Shown here: piece by piece, positions 28,081 to 34,275 of the stretch
Layout: every line of letters starts with the position of its first letter
How positions within the stretch are numbered: position 1 is the first letter of the stretch
Source of the DNA: Gammaproteobacteria bacterium
Lineage (GTDB): Bacteria > Pseudomonadota > Gammaproteobacteria > HIGHO2-12-38-15
Direction of reading: 5' to 3'
Length of the DNA stretch: 34,275 bases
NCBI GenBank assembly: GCA_016218405.1
Contig: JACREE010000072.1
Location: 1 to 34,275, forward strand
Program-made: the position numbers and the translations under genes
The notes under the pieces: generated by a model
Database searches by the model: none
What the model saw: only the letters and a program-made list of their open reading frames with translations
Told to the model about the DNA's origin: nothing

Positions 28081-28896
28081 CTATTCATCTAAACTATCAT
28101 CCGCCAATATGGCCTCTGCATGAAAGCGTTGCAGGCCTTTTTGAACACGCTTGATGCTCTTCTCCAAACCTTGCATGTTTTCATGAAACTCCGGATTCAA
28201 AACCATCGTAGCGTGATTCAAATGTTCAATATAATGGCCTAATATTTCTGCTCGCAAGAATGCCATTTCATACCCTTGCTCTAATAAAGCCTTATGCATA
28301 ACCTTACCCGCCACCTCCCCCCCCGCTGAAAAACTTAATCCTTGATCCTGTAATAATTGAGTACGATACAATGCACAATGACTGCGTAAATAAAAATAAT
28401 TATCCCCCACCCCAGCCAAGGCATGTTCTTTTTTACCTAAAAGGCGATACCAAATTTGCTGTATCTGAAATTCTATACTTTTCAAAAAACGGGAAAACCC
28501 AGGTTTAAATTCTAACTTCCAGGAACCCACCCCCGCTCTACGTGGATTTTTTTCAATTTCCTTAATTAAAAATTCCAACCATTGAGGATGCTTTACCAGG
28601 GTGTCGGTATGAATGGATAAGACATAAGGCGTCACAGTACGCGCCAACCCCAGATCCAACGCAGCAGAATGTGCCGCAGGCCCCGTTTCACCCGACACAG
28701 CCGGTCGTTCAATTAAATCGATCCACGCCAAACCACGAAGATAAGCCAAAGATTCATCTTTAGAGTCATTATCAATGACCACCACGCGCGCCTTTGATAA
28801 ATCCGTGTGTTTCCTAATAAGTCGCAAACATAACTTAGTCAACATCGGTGTTTTATAGCTAGGAATCAAAATTGTCACAAGGGCTTGTTGGGGCAT
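28081..28896 (-). CDS. Family 2 glycosyltransferase
   Basis: The protein has 271 residues with the GT2 N-terminal fold (VTILIPSYKTPMLTKLCLRLI, VVVIDNDSKDES). The usual DxD is replaced by SIHTDTLV, where only one Asp remains; this is common among GT2 enzymes acting on rhamnose or related donors, so activity is still plausible. The C-terminus is helical and charged (EKSIKRVQKGLQRFHAEA). It is transcribed away from rmlA, with the MITE-like element between the two starts. It is likely to be part of LPS glycan assembly. Confidence 0.82.
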   Translation of the reverse strand: MPQQALVTILIPSYKTPMLTKLCLRLIRKHTDLSKARVVVIDNDSKDESLAYLRGLAWIDLIERPAVSGETGPAAHSAALDLGLARTVTPYVLSIHTDTLVKHPQWLEFLIKEIEKNPRRAGVGSWKLEFKPGFSRFLKSIEFQIQQIWYRLLGKKEHALAGVGDNYFYLRSHCALYRTQLLQDQGLSFSAGGEVAGKVMHKALLEQGYEMAFLRAEILGHYIEHLNHATMVLNPEFHENMQGLEKSIKRVQKGLQRFHAEAILADDSLDE

Positions 28897-28914
28897 GATG
28901 ACTATATCCTCTAG

Positions 28915-29057
28915 GGTCTGTTTACACTTCTAACTATGCTGGCCATACACCCTTGATTTACTGTGCTCCGCTACTCACATACCCACCCACGTATGCTCCG
29001 TTGCGGTGCTCGAAAATCAAGGGTTTATGTCTCAGCCTAGCGAATTGTAAACAGACC
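28915..29057. mobile_element. MITE-like palindromic element with 12-bp terminal inverted repeats
   Basis: The element is 143 bp, bounded by GGTCTGTTTACA (28915-28926) and its exact complement TGTAAACAGACC (29046-29057). A second nested pair is 28944-28959 against 29014-29029 (15 of 16 matching), so the element is palindromic over much of its length with a unique centre of about 54 bases. It has no ORF of useful size. No clear target-site duplication is visible. It sits in the divergent gap between a glycosyltransferase and rmlA. Whether copies exist elsewhere cannot be seen from one window, so the mobile nature is inferred from structure. Confidence 0.6.
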
Positions 29058-29121
29058 TTAATGAGATGACAAAAATAATTTGGTATTATAGCAATCCGTT
29101 GCCTATTAAACAGAGAACTTT

Positions 29122-29982
29122 ATGAAGGGCATTATCCTGGCGGGCGGAACAAGCTCTCGGCTTTTTCCCGCCACACTCAGCATGAGCAAGCAATTGCTCC
29201 CGATTTACGACAAACCGCTGGTGTATTACCCACTCTCCACGCTGATGTTAGCAGGCATCCGCGACATTTTAATTATCACGACACCCCATGATCTCCCCCT
29301 CTTCCAACACATGCTCAAAGACGGACAGCAATGGGGGCTCAAGCTATCTTATCTTCCCCAAGCTCAACCTCAAGGCATTGCACAAGCCTTTATTTTGGCG
29401 GAAGAATTCATTGCAAACGAACCCGTTTGTTTAATACTCGGTGATAATATTTTACATGGCGAAGGTTTAGCAACACTCTTACAACAGTGCACTTCATTAC
29501 AAACGGGCGGTACTATTTTCGGTTACTACGTACGTGATCCTTCACGCTACGGCGTCATTGAATTCAATGACGCGGGCCAACCCAGCAAGATCATTGAAAA
29601 ACCTCATTTACCCCCCTCCCATCACGCCGTCATTGGGCTCTATTTTTATGACAAACAAGTGGTTGAGATTGCAAAAAAACTTTCTTTTTCTGCGCGGGGT
29701 GAACTTGAAATCACCGATGTTAATAATCACTATCTTCAACAACAGCAATTACGCGTTATCAAACTCAATCGCGGCACAGCTTGGTTAGACACTGGCACAC
29801 CTAACTCACTTTTAGACGCAGCAAATTTTATTCATGTTTTAGAATCTAGACAGGGGTTGAAAATTGGATGCCCTGAGGAAGTCGCTTGGCGAATGCAATA
29901 CATCAACACCGAACAATTCACCCAACTCGCTCATGCCCTCTCGAAAAGTGAATACGGACAATATTTACAAGGCCTATTATGA
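29122..29982 (+). CDS. rmlA: Glucose-1-phosphate thymidylyltransferase
   Basis: First enzyme of dTDP-L-rhamnose synthesis, making dTDP-glucose from Glc-1-P and dTTP. The protein has 286 residues. It shows KQLLPIYDKPLVYYPLSTLMLAGIRDILI (parts: KQLLPIYDKPLVYYPLST, MLAGIRDILI), LGDNILHG, RYGVIEF, EKPHLPPS and AWLDTGTPNSLLDA, which match RmlA throughout. The nucleotide loop reads GGTSSRLFP instead of GGSGTRLYP, with Ser11 in place of the loop glycine. It overlaps rmlC by four bases. TATTAT at 29084-29089 may be a -10 box, but no matching -35 is obvious. Confidence 0.95.
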   Translation: MKGIILAGGTSSRLFPATLSMSKQLLPIYDKPLVYYPLSTLMLAGIRDILIITTPHDLPLFQHMLKDGQQWGLKLSYLPQAQPQGIAQAFILAEEFIANEPVCLILGDNILHGEGLATLLQQCTSLQTGGTIFGYYVRDPSRYGVIEFNDAGQPSKIIEKPHLPPSHHAVIGLYFYDKQVVEIAKKLSFSARGELEITDVNNHYLQQQQLRVIKLNRGTAWLDTGTPNSLLDAANFIHVLESRQGLKIGCPEEVAWRMQYINTEQFTQLAHALSKSEYGQYLQGLL

Positions 29983-30527
29983 AATGCATTTCTCTTTTTT
30001 TCCCCGAAGTAAAACTCATTGAACCTCGCCTTTTTTCTGATGAACGTGGTTTTTTTAGTGAAACATATCAAAAAAAACGTTATGCAGAAGTAGGCATCGA
30101 CGCTCATTTTGTTCAAGATAATTTTTCACGCTCAAAAAAACATACGCTCAGAGGATTACATTATCAACTCCCTTATGCACAAGGAAAACTCGTGTATGTC
30201 ACACGCGGCCAAGTACTGGATCTTGTCGTTGACATTCGTCGCCACTCACCCACTTTTGGCAAGACCTGTTCATTTATTTTGGACGATATAAACTGCCGTC
30301 AAGCCTATATTCCACCTGGCTTTGCACATGGTTTTTATACACTCTCTGATGAAGTCGATTTCTGTTATAAATGCACGGAATACTATCACCCTGAAACTGA
30401 AAAAGGCATTATTTGGAATGATCCCACCCTAGCCATTGAATGGCCCAGCCCACACCCCTTTCTTTCTGAAAAAGATGCGCGTTTTCCTATGCTAGCGCAA
30501 ATCGCAGAAAACGATTTACCTGATTAA
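29979..30527 (+). CDS. rmlC: dTDP-4-dehydrorhamnose 3,5-epimerase
   Basis: Cupin epimerase, third step of dTDP-L-rhamnose synthesis. The protein has 182 residues. It contains PRLFSDERGFFSETYQ, FVQDNFSRSKKHTLRGLHYQ (the catalytic His is in GLHYQ), VDIRRHSPTFGK, IPPGFAHGFYTLSDEVDFCYKCTEYYHPE (quoted in part: PPGFAHGFYTLSD) and the catalytic Asp/Tyr region near it. The length and motifs are standard. The start lies inside the rmlA end, which implies coupled translation; rmlD follows after eight bases. Confidence 0.96.
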   Translation: MKCISLFFPEVKLIEPRLFSDERGFFSETYQKKRYAEVGIDAHFVQDNFSRSKKHTLRGLHYQLPYAQGKLVYVTRGQVLDLVVDIRRHSPTFGKTCSFILDDINCRQAYIPPGFAHGFYTLSDEVDFCYKCTEYYHPETEKGIIWNDPTLAIEWPSPHPFLSEKDARFPMLAQIAENDLPD

Positions 30528-30535
30528 GGGATACC

Positions 30536-31420
30536 ATGAAAATAATGCTTTTGGGTGCAGGTGGCCAATTAGGACAAACCCTTCTACGTCAAGCACCCCA
30601 CCACCCAAATCATCAAATTTGTGCCTACACGCAGACACAACTCAATATCACTCGGTTATCTGATATAGAAAGAATGGTGCATCATGACAAGCCTGATTTG
30701 CTTATCAACGCAGCCGCTTACACACAAGTAGATCAAGCTGAAAAAGACGAGGAGACTGCTTTTCTTGTCAACAAAGAGGGGGCCAAACATCTCGCCCTTG
30801 TTTGTGCCAATGCCAATATCCCGCTTATTCACGTGTCAACAGATTATGTTTTCTCAGGAGATAATACCACACCCTATTTAGAAACTGACGTCGCTCAACC
30901 GATTAACGTCTATGGTCAAAGCAAACTTGAAGGCGAAAGATGCATTCAAGCGCTGCAACCACAACACCTGATTTTACGCGTTAGCGGCGTTTTCAGCCCT
31001 TTTAAGATCAATTTCGTTAAAAAAATGTTGGAATTGGGTCAAACAAAACAAACATTGAATGTGGTTAACGATCAATTTATCTGTCCTACCAGCGCAGCAG
31101 ACATTGCAAACACACTGCTAGAGATGGCGAAAGCGCTGTCTTCATCGAAATTCTGTGCCTGGGGAACTTATCATTATTGCAGCAAAGAAATCACTTCCTG
31201 GTTTGAGTTCGCTCGCGTCATTTTCGATTTTGCCAGGCAACACACCTCTTTAACACTCCATACTTTAAAACCTATCCCCAGCGAACACTACCCAACGCCA
31301 GCCAAACGCCCTCGATTTTCGGCACTCAATTGTGAGAAACTACGCCGACAATTTTCCCTCTCGCAGCCTAGCTGGCATCACAGCTTGCCCCAGGTTATTT
31401 TGGAGTTGTTAAGATCATGA
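30536..31420 (+). CDS. rmlD: dTDP-4-dehydrorhamnose reductase
   Basis: NAD(P)H-dependent final step to dTDP-L-rhamnose. The protein has 294 residues with the Rossmann motif LLGAGGQLGQTLLRQ, INAAAYTQVDQAEKDEETAF, the catalytic HVSTDYVFSGD and YGQSKLEGE (YxxxK), and the RmlD-typical RVSGVFSPF and CPTSAADIANTLLEMA regions. KRPRFSALNCEKL near the C-terminus is conserved. It overlaps the rmlB start by four bases (ATGA). Confidence 0.95.
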   Translation: MKIMLLGAGGQLGQTLLRQAPHHPNHQICAYTQTQLNITRLSDIERMVHHDKPDLLINAAAYTQVDQAEKDEETAFLVNKEGAKHLALVCANANIPLIHVSTDYVFSGDNTTPYLETDVAQPINVYGQSKLEGERCIQALQPQHLILRVSGVFSPFKINFVKKMLELGQTKQTLNVVNDQFICPTSAADIANTLLEMAKALSSSKFCAWGTYHYCSKEITSWFEFARVIFDFARQHTSLTLHTLKPIPSEHYPTPAKRPRFSALNCEKLRRQFSLSQPSWHHSLPQVILELLRS

Positions 31421-32421
31421 CACACACCCCATCGCACATCCTCATCACAGGTGGTGCAGGCTTTATTGGTGCTAACTTCATTCATCATCTTGCTACACAA
31501 CGCCCCCACTGCCGCCTCATCAACCTGGACGCCCTCACTTACGCGGGGTCTCAAGCTCATCTAAACACATTAATTCACCCGAATTACCATTTCGTAAAAG
31601 GAAATATCACCGATCGCAGCTTGGTGGATACACTCCTCAAGCAATTCGATATTGATACCATCGTTCACTTTGCTGCAGAAAGTCATGTTGATCGCTCCAT
31701 TGAATATCCTCAGGATTTTATTCAAACCAATCTCGTGGGCACTTTTACACTACTGGAAGCAGCACGTCAGCATTTTTTGACTCGCTCACAGCGCAGCAAC
31801 CGCTTCCACCATATTTCCACAGACGAAGTATTCGGTTCATTAACAGAAGAAGCAGCATTGACCACAGAAGAGGATCCTTATCGCCCTAACTCACCCTACT
31901 CTGCCAGCAAAGCAGGCAGCGACCACTTGGTGCGTGCCTATTATCATACCTACCAGTTACCCTGCACACTCACTTATTGTTCAAACAACTATGGTCCTTT
32001 TCAACATCAAGAAAAATTCATTCCCACCATCATTCGTGCCTGCTTAGCAAAACAGCCCATCCCCATTTATGGTGAGGGGAAAAACAAACGTGATTGGCTA
32101 TATGTCCGCGATCATTGCAGCGGTATCTTAAGTATCTTAGAAAAAGGACAATTGGGCGAAAGCTACAATATCGGATCAAACAATGAATGGAGCAATCTCG
32201 AACTTGTTAAACATATTTGTTCTTTAATGGATAATATGACCCCGCAATCTTTCCTTCACCAAACACTGATAACCTTCGTCACAGACAGATTAGGGCACGA
32301 TTGGCGTTATGGCTTAAACACAGAAAAAATTCAAACACTGGGCTGGAAACCCCAAGTATCGTTTGATGATGGTTTAGAAAGAACGATTCGATATTTCATG
32401 CAGCTTCAGAACTCCCAATAA
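31417..32421 (+). CDS. rmlB: dTDP-glucose 4,6-dehydratase
   Basis: NAD-dependent second step of the rhamnose pathway. The protein has 334 residues with TGGAGFIGANFIHH, NLDALTYAGSQ, HFAAESHVDRSIEYPQDFIQTN (split: HFAAESHVDRSIE, FIQTNLVGTFTLLEAA), the dehydratase triad in ISTDEVFGS (Asp-Glu), PYSASKAGSDHLVRAYYHTY (YxxxK) and CSNNYGPFQHQEKFIP. The A-C-D-B order is a known variant. The product dTDP-4-keto-6-deoxyglucose can also feed other deoxysugars, so it could supply the minus-strand operon; that link is inference. Confidence 0.96.
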   Translation: MTHTPSHILITGGAGFIGANFIHHLATQRPHCRLINLDALTYAGSQAHLNTLIHPNYHFVKGNITDRSLVDTLLKQFDIDTIVHFAAESHVDRSIEYPQDFIQTNLVGTFTLLEAARQHFLTRSQRSNRFHHISTDEVFGSLTEEAALTTEEDPYRPNSPYSASKAGSDHLVRAYYHTYQLPCTLTYCSNNYGPFQHQEKFIPTIIRACLAKQPIPIYGEGKNKRDWLYVRDHCSGILSILEKGQLGESYNIGSNNEWSNLELVKHICSLMDNMTPQSFLHQTLITFVTDRLGHDWRYGLNTEKIQTLGWKPQVSFDDGLERTIRYFMQLQNSQ

Positions 32422-32430
32422 AGTTCCTCC

Positions 32431-32458
32431 TTGACAATACCTTATTTTTGAATATTAT
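32431..32458 (+). promoter_or_regulatory. Sigma-70 promoter of the S24 regulator gene
   Basis: TTGACA (32431-32436), a 16-base spacer and TATTAT (32453-32458) make the best promoter in the window, about 28 bases upstream of the ATG. A predicted start point near 32465 falls in the operator-like palindrome described separately. Confidence 0.65.
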
Positions 32459-32459
32459 A

Positions 32460-32474
32460 TACCCATTTTTGGTA
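32460..32474. promoter_or_regulatory. Possible autoregulatory operator
   Basis: TACC and GGTA half-sites form a 15-bp imperfect dyad (TACCCATTTTTGGTA) covering the likely transcription start of the regulator gene. This is the position expected for self-repression by a Cro/CI-like dimer. The TATACC half-site recurs downstream at 33159 and 34155. Confidence 0.35.
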
Positions 32475-32485
32475 GATAATTAACC

Positions 32486-33145
32486 ATGAAACCCATTTCC
32501 CCCCTCTGCGAAATTCTCTCTCGCCTGATGTTTGAGAAAAAAATAAGAACCGCTGAGTTAGCACGTCGCGTCAACTTACCTCAACCCACCGTGCACCGTA
32601 TTGTCACAGGCAGTAGCCCCAAACCGCACCGCTCGTCACTGCTCCCTTTAGCCGAGTTTTTTGGGGTCTCTATTGAGCAATTGCGCGGATTCGCCCCCAT
32701 CCCCTGGCTTACCTTACCTGAAAACACCCGCATGACATTGGCGGGTTGGCAGGAAGTTCCCATCATTGCCTGGGAAGAAGCCGCATACTGGCATCATTAT
32801 GCAGCACAACCCCCTCAAGCCATTTCATCAAACAACCTCTTCACCGATGCTAAAATAAGCAACCATAGCTTTGTCTTGCGTATGAATGATGCCTCCATGG
32901 CTCCCCTCTTCCCCATTGGAACATTTTTGATAGTCGACCCAGAGAAATCCGTCAAAGACAGGGGATTCGTGGTAGTCAAGTTAAAAGAGACGCCTCTGCC
33001 TGTGTTCCGCCAATTACTGATTGATGGTTCACAACGTTATATCAAACCCATCAGCCCTGAATTCGAACACTTCAGCATGACTCCGCTCAAGGAAGAAGAC
33101 TATATCTGCGGCACTCTGGCCCAGATGAAGATAAACTTTGCGTGA
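32486..33145 (+). CDS. XRE-family repressor with S24 (LexA/CI-like) C-terminal domain, probably not self-cleaving
   Basis: The protein has 219 residues. The N-terminal helix-turn-helix is at about 20-42 (RTAELARRVNLPQPTVHRIV). The C-terminal S24 fold carries MNDASMAPLFPIG with the nucleophile-position Ser137. The catalytic lysine position, usually VKRL, reads VFRQL with Arg175, and the cleavage site region reads EEAAYW rather than Ala-Gly. The fold is therefore probably used for dimerisation or ligand sensing rather than autoproteolysis. The tail resembles S24 regulators of Legionella/Coxiella, from memory. A strong promoter and a possible operator lie upstream. It may be a domesticated phage-type repressor. 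Confidence 0.85.
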   Translation: MKPISPLCEILSRLMFEKKIRTAELARRVNLPQPTVHRIVTGSSPKPHRSSLLPLAEFFGVSIEQLRGFAPIPWLTLPENTRMTLAGWQEVPIIAWEEAAYWHHYAAQPPQAISSNNLFTDAKISNHSFVLRMNDASMAPLFPIGTFLIVDPEKSVKDRGFVVVKLKETPLPVFRQLLIDGSQRYIKPISPEFEHFSMTPLKEEDYICGTLAQMKINFA

Positions 33146-33157
33146 CTGCGCCGTGAA

Positions 33158-33185
33158 ATATACCTCTCATATACGAGAGGTATAT
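33158..33185. terminator. Hairpin between the convergent S24 gene and tRNA-Lys
   Basis: Perfect 11-bp arms (ATATACCTCTC at 33158-33168, complement at 33175-33185) enclose a six-base loop, 12 bases after the S24 stop and about 30 bases beyond the 3' end of the convergent tRNA. It is suited to act as a bidirectional terminator, although no strong T-run follows on either strand. It could instead be a protein-binding dyad. Confidence 0.5.
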
Positions 33186-33215
33186 GAGGAAATTTGAGGA
33201 GTGTAAAACAAAAAT

Positions 33216-33291
33216 TGGTGGGTCGTCCGCGATTCGAACGCGGGACCAACGGATTAAAAGTCCGATGCTCTACCGACTGAGCTAACGACCC
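33216..33291 (-). tRNA. tRNA-Lys (anticodon UUU)
   Basis: The gene is 76 nt including an encoded CCA (33216-33218). The acceptor arm GGGTCGT pairs with ACGACCC, the discriminator is A, the D-loop region is GCTCAGTCGGTAGAGC, the anticodon loop CTTTTAA has UUU at 33258-33256, and the T-loop is GTTCGAATC. It is very similar to E. coli lysine tRNA. No truncated copy of the 3' end is visible nearby, so there is no direct evidence of an integrated element using it as an attachment site. Confidence 0.98.
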
Positions 33292-33616
33292 AAAAAGAAG
33301 CCCATATGATACTCAGTTGAAAAAAAATCGCAAGCTCTTTTTCTCAATGCCTTGCACCGATCTTGCTCCTGCTTGGACGAGAATAATACCCAAAAAAGAC
33401 TCACTGAAAAAAAAATTATCGAGAAAAATTTTTTAATTTTTTTTTAAAAAAATCGATTGACAGCCATCCTGGTTTTGAGGCTTAATCTCCTTTCCAGCAG
33501 TCAACACAAATCGAAGTTTGTAACTCTTAAACAATTTCTTGATTCACTTTGCATGAGAAAACTATTACAGCAAGCGCAGTAATATTTATCCTCTCACCTA
33601 AGAAAGAGGAGCAGAA
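33292..33616. other. AT-rich intergenic stretch upstream of the small ORF
   Basis: There is no credible gene in these 325 bases. It holds long A and T runs (33403-33453). A TTGACA stands at 33457-33462 directly after the A/T tract, but the -10 match 17-19 bases later is weak. A second promoter-like pair is TTGATT (33539-33544) with TATTAC (33563-33568) at 18 bases, which would serve the small ORF at 33617. The A/T tracts could act as an UP element or a curved, H-NS-type binding region; this is speculation from base content. Confidence 0.5.
33589..33610 (+). promoter_or_regulatory. Hairpin that could mask the small ORF's Shine-Dalgarno
   Basis: TCCTCT (33589-33594) is the exact complement of AGAGGA (33605-33610), with a ten-base loop. 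The right arm is the ribosome-binding site of the 38-codon ORF at 33617, so this stem would close the site in the RNA. A six-pair stem is short and may be chance. Confidence 0.35.
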
Positions 33617-33733
33617 ATGCAAAGCAGCGATCGAAATTGTTTTAGCGACTTGATAATCTCTAAGTGTTCGATAATTTGTTCTCATAAGAATCTTTCTTCT
33701 TGTGTTGGCTGCTCTTTGTTTTCAGAAAAGTAA
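33617..33733 (+). CDS. Putative 38-residue cysteine-rich microprotein
   Basis: A short ORF, ATG 33617 to TAA 33731-33733, with a near-ideal AGGAG five bases upstream. The product has five cysteines in 38 residues (positions 8, 17, 21, 29, 32), with the arrangement CSIIC and CVGC, no membrane segment and no signal peptide. The spacing suggests metal binding or disulphides, but I recognise no family. It is too short for statistical support; the main evidence is the ribosome-binding site and a promoter-like pair about 50 bases upstream. It lies between tRNA-Lys and a small HTH gene, both of which are on the border of a less packed region. Confidence 0.35.
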   Translation: MQSSDRNCFSDLIISKCSIICSHKNLSSCVGCSLFSEK

Positions 33734-33791
33734 CAAGCAAAATTTTACTGTTCATATCATCATATAAAACAAGCTTTCATTCGAAATATGC

Positions 33792-33814
33792 TCTCGTACT
33801 TCGAAGATACGAGA
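33792..33814. repeat. Hairpin in the leader of the small HTH gene
   Basis: Seven-base arms TCTCGTA (33792-33798) and TACGAGA (33808-33814) surround CTTCGAAGA. It is 59 bases downstream of the small ORF and 45 bases before the HTH gene start. It could terminate the small ORF transcript (an A/T-rich stretch follows) or lie in the HTH leader. The sequence ATACGAGA also occurs at 33171-33178. Confidence 0.4.
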
Positions 33815-33858
33815 AGTGTAAACAATTAAAAAATTATTACTGCATAAGGATTTGCATC

Positions 33859-34149
33859 ATGGACACTTCACTCATACAACACAGAAGCGAAACACACACA
33901 CCCAGTTATACACCTCATTATTTCATAGAAGAATCTTCCGTGGTTTCCAAACCACTTCCTCCCGTCACGCAATATATCATTGACCACTTACTCGCAGGCA
34001 AATGTTTTACCAAACTCACCTTAGCCAAAGAATTGCAGGTGTCTTTAGTGACCATCAACCGCTGGGCTTCTGGCAGCGTTAAACGCCCCACACACAAAAC
34101 ATTTTCACGCTTACTGATGCTGTACTGCGCCACACAAGAAACTCATTAA
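33859..34149 (+). CDS. Small helix-turn-helix DNA-binding protein
   Basis: The protein has 96 residues from ATG 33859, which has AAGGA eight bases upstream; the frame extends further upstream but that part has no start with a good site and looks non-coding. The first 40 residues are polar and unrecognised. Residues about 50-90 form a Cro/CI-like helix-turn-helix: LTLAKELQVSLVTINRWASGSVKRP, followed by a helix TFSRLLMLYC. It has no effector domain. Its size and position suggest a local or phage-derived regulator. A TATACCTCTC motif, also found after the S24 gene, lies just after its stop at 34155. Confidence 0.7.
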   Translation: MDTSLIQHRSETHTPSYTPHYFIEESSVVSKPLPPVTQYIIDHLLAGKCFTKLTLAKELQVSLVTINRWASGSVKRPTHKTFSRLLMLYCATQETH

Positions 34150-34216
34150 ACCACTATACCTCTCTTACCTGAAGATGCGAACTCTCGCACAGGGCTGGGG
34201 GTGAGATTGAGACGAT

Positions 34217-34275
34217 CGTGATCTTGAAAAAACCCGAGCATGTTTGTTACCTGTAAGGGTTTTTTCAAGATCACG
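34217..34275. repeat. Perfect 19-bp inverted repeat at the right edge
   Basis: CGTGATCTTGAAAAAACCC (34217-34235) is the exact reverse complement of 34257-34275, with a 21-base spacer. The right arm ends at the last base of the window, so the repeat may be longer. It could be a terminator for the HTH gene (the right arm carries six T inside the stem, as in some terminators), or the end of a palindromic element. Each arm contains a GATC Dam site. Confidence 0.8.

Noticed and set aside
33216-33291. tRNA-Lys as an attachment site of an integrated element
   Set aside because: No duplicated 3' tRNA end and no integrase gene are visible in the window, despite phage-like regulators next to it.
33700-33858. 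Upstream extension of the small HTH protein
   Set aside because: It would start at a non-ATG codon without a ribosome-binding site, overlap the small ORF, and run through a hairpin; ATG 33859 has AAGGA.
1-34275. CRISPR array or rRNA genes
   Set aside because: No regularly spaced direct repeats and no rRNA-like sequence were seen on either strand.

Overview
The window reads as a chromosomal segment of a gammaproteobacterium with moderately low G+C. The order murC-murB-ddl-ftsQ-ftsA-ftsZ-lpxC, the rpsP-rimM-trmD-rplS operon, an sdhE-ygfX pair and a Dam methylase are all typical of that class. A type II MurB, a long Ddl, an S24-type regulator whose tail resembles ones I associate with Legionella and Coxiella, and a heavy load of LPS sugar genes make a Legionellales (Coxiella/Legionella-like) host my best guess. 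That lineage call is inference.

Layout. 1-253: tail of a low-complexity, charged protein cut by the window edge. 238-3640 (minus): aroQ-accB-accC followed by a secretion/pilus ATPase that lacks its usual N-terminal domain. 3798-11442 (plus): cell-wall and division genes murC to lpxC, tightly packed. 11513-13824 (plus): a small exported protein, galE and dam. 24212-13873 (minus): a ten-gene surface-sugar operon with glycosyltransferase, SDR epimerase, second glycosyltransferase, B12-type radical SAM protein, GHMP sugar kinase, E1-alpha and E1-beta TPP enzymes, a ColD-like PLP 3-dehydratase and an SPFH membrane protein. 24313-27032 (plus): sdhE-ygfX, then rpsP-rimM-trmD-rplS. 27158-28896: a lipid A acyltransferase (plus) facing a glycosyltransferase (minus). 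28915-29057: a MITE-like palindromic element. 29122-32421 (plus): rmlA-rmlC-rmlD-rmlB for dTDP-L-rhamnose. 32431-34275: an S24 repressor-like gene with its own promoter, tRNA-Lys, an AT-rich stretch, a 38-codon cysteine-rich small ORF, a small HTH gene, and a perfect 19-bp inverted repeat at the right edge.

How the genes work together. Much of the window serves the envelope: peptidoglycan precursors (murC, murB, ddl), septum formation (ftsQ/A/Z), lipid A (lpxC, LpxL-like), malonyl-CoA supply (accB/C) and LPS sugars (galE, rmlACDB and the minus-strand operon).

The most interesting part is that operon. It places a PLP enzyme, whose Schiff-base lysine is replaced by the dehydratase histidine (His188), in translationally coupled order behind a two-subunit TPP 2-oxoacid decarboxylase with no E2/E3 partners in the window. 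A 3-deoxy-4-keto sugar maker next to a TPP acyl-carbanion maker suggests a branched-chain deoxysugar pathway. It would be analogous to yersiniose synthesis but would use an E1-alpha/beta enzyme instead of the acetohydroxyacid-synthase-like YerE. This is inference and testable. The second area of interest is the regulator, tRNA and microprotein region near 32.4-34.2 kb, with recurrent inverted motifs and a possible SD-masking hairpin.
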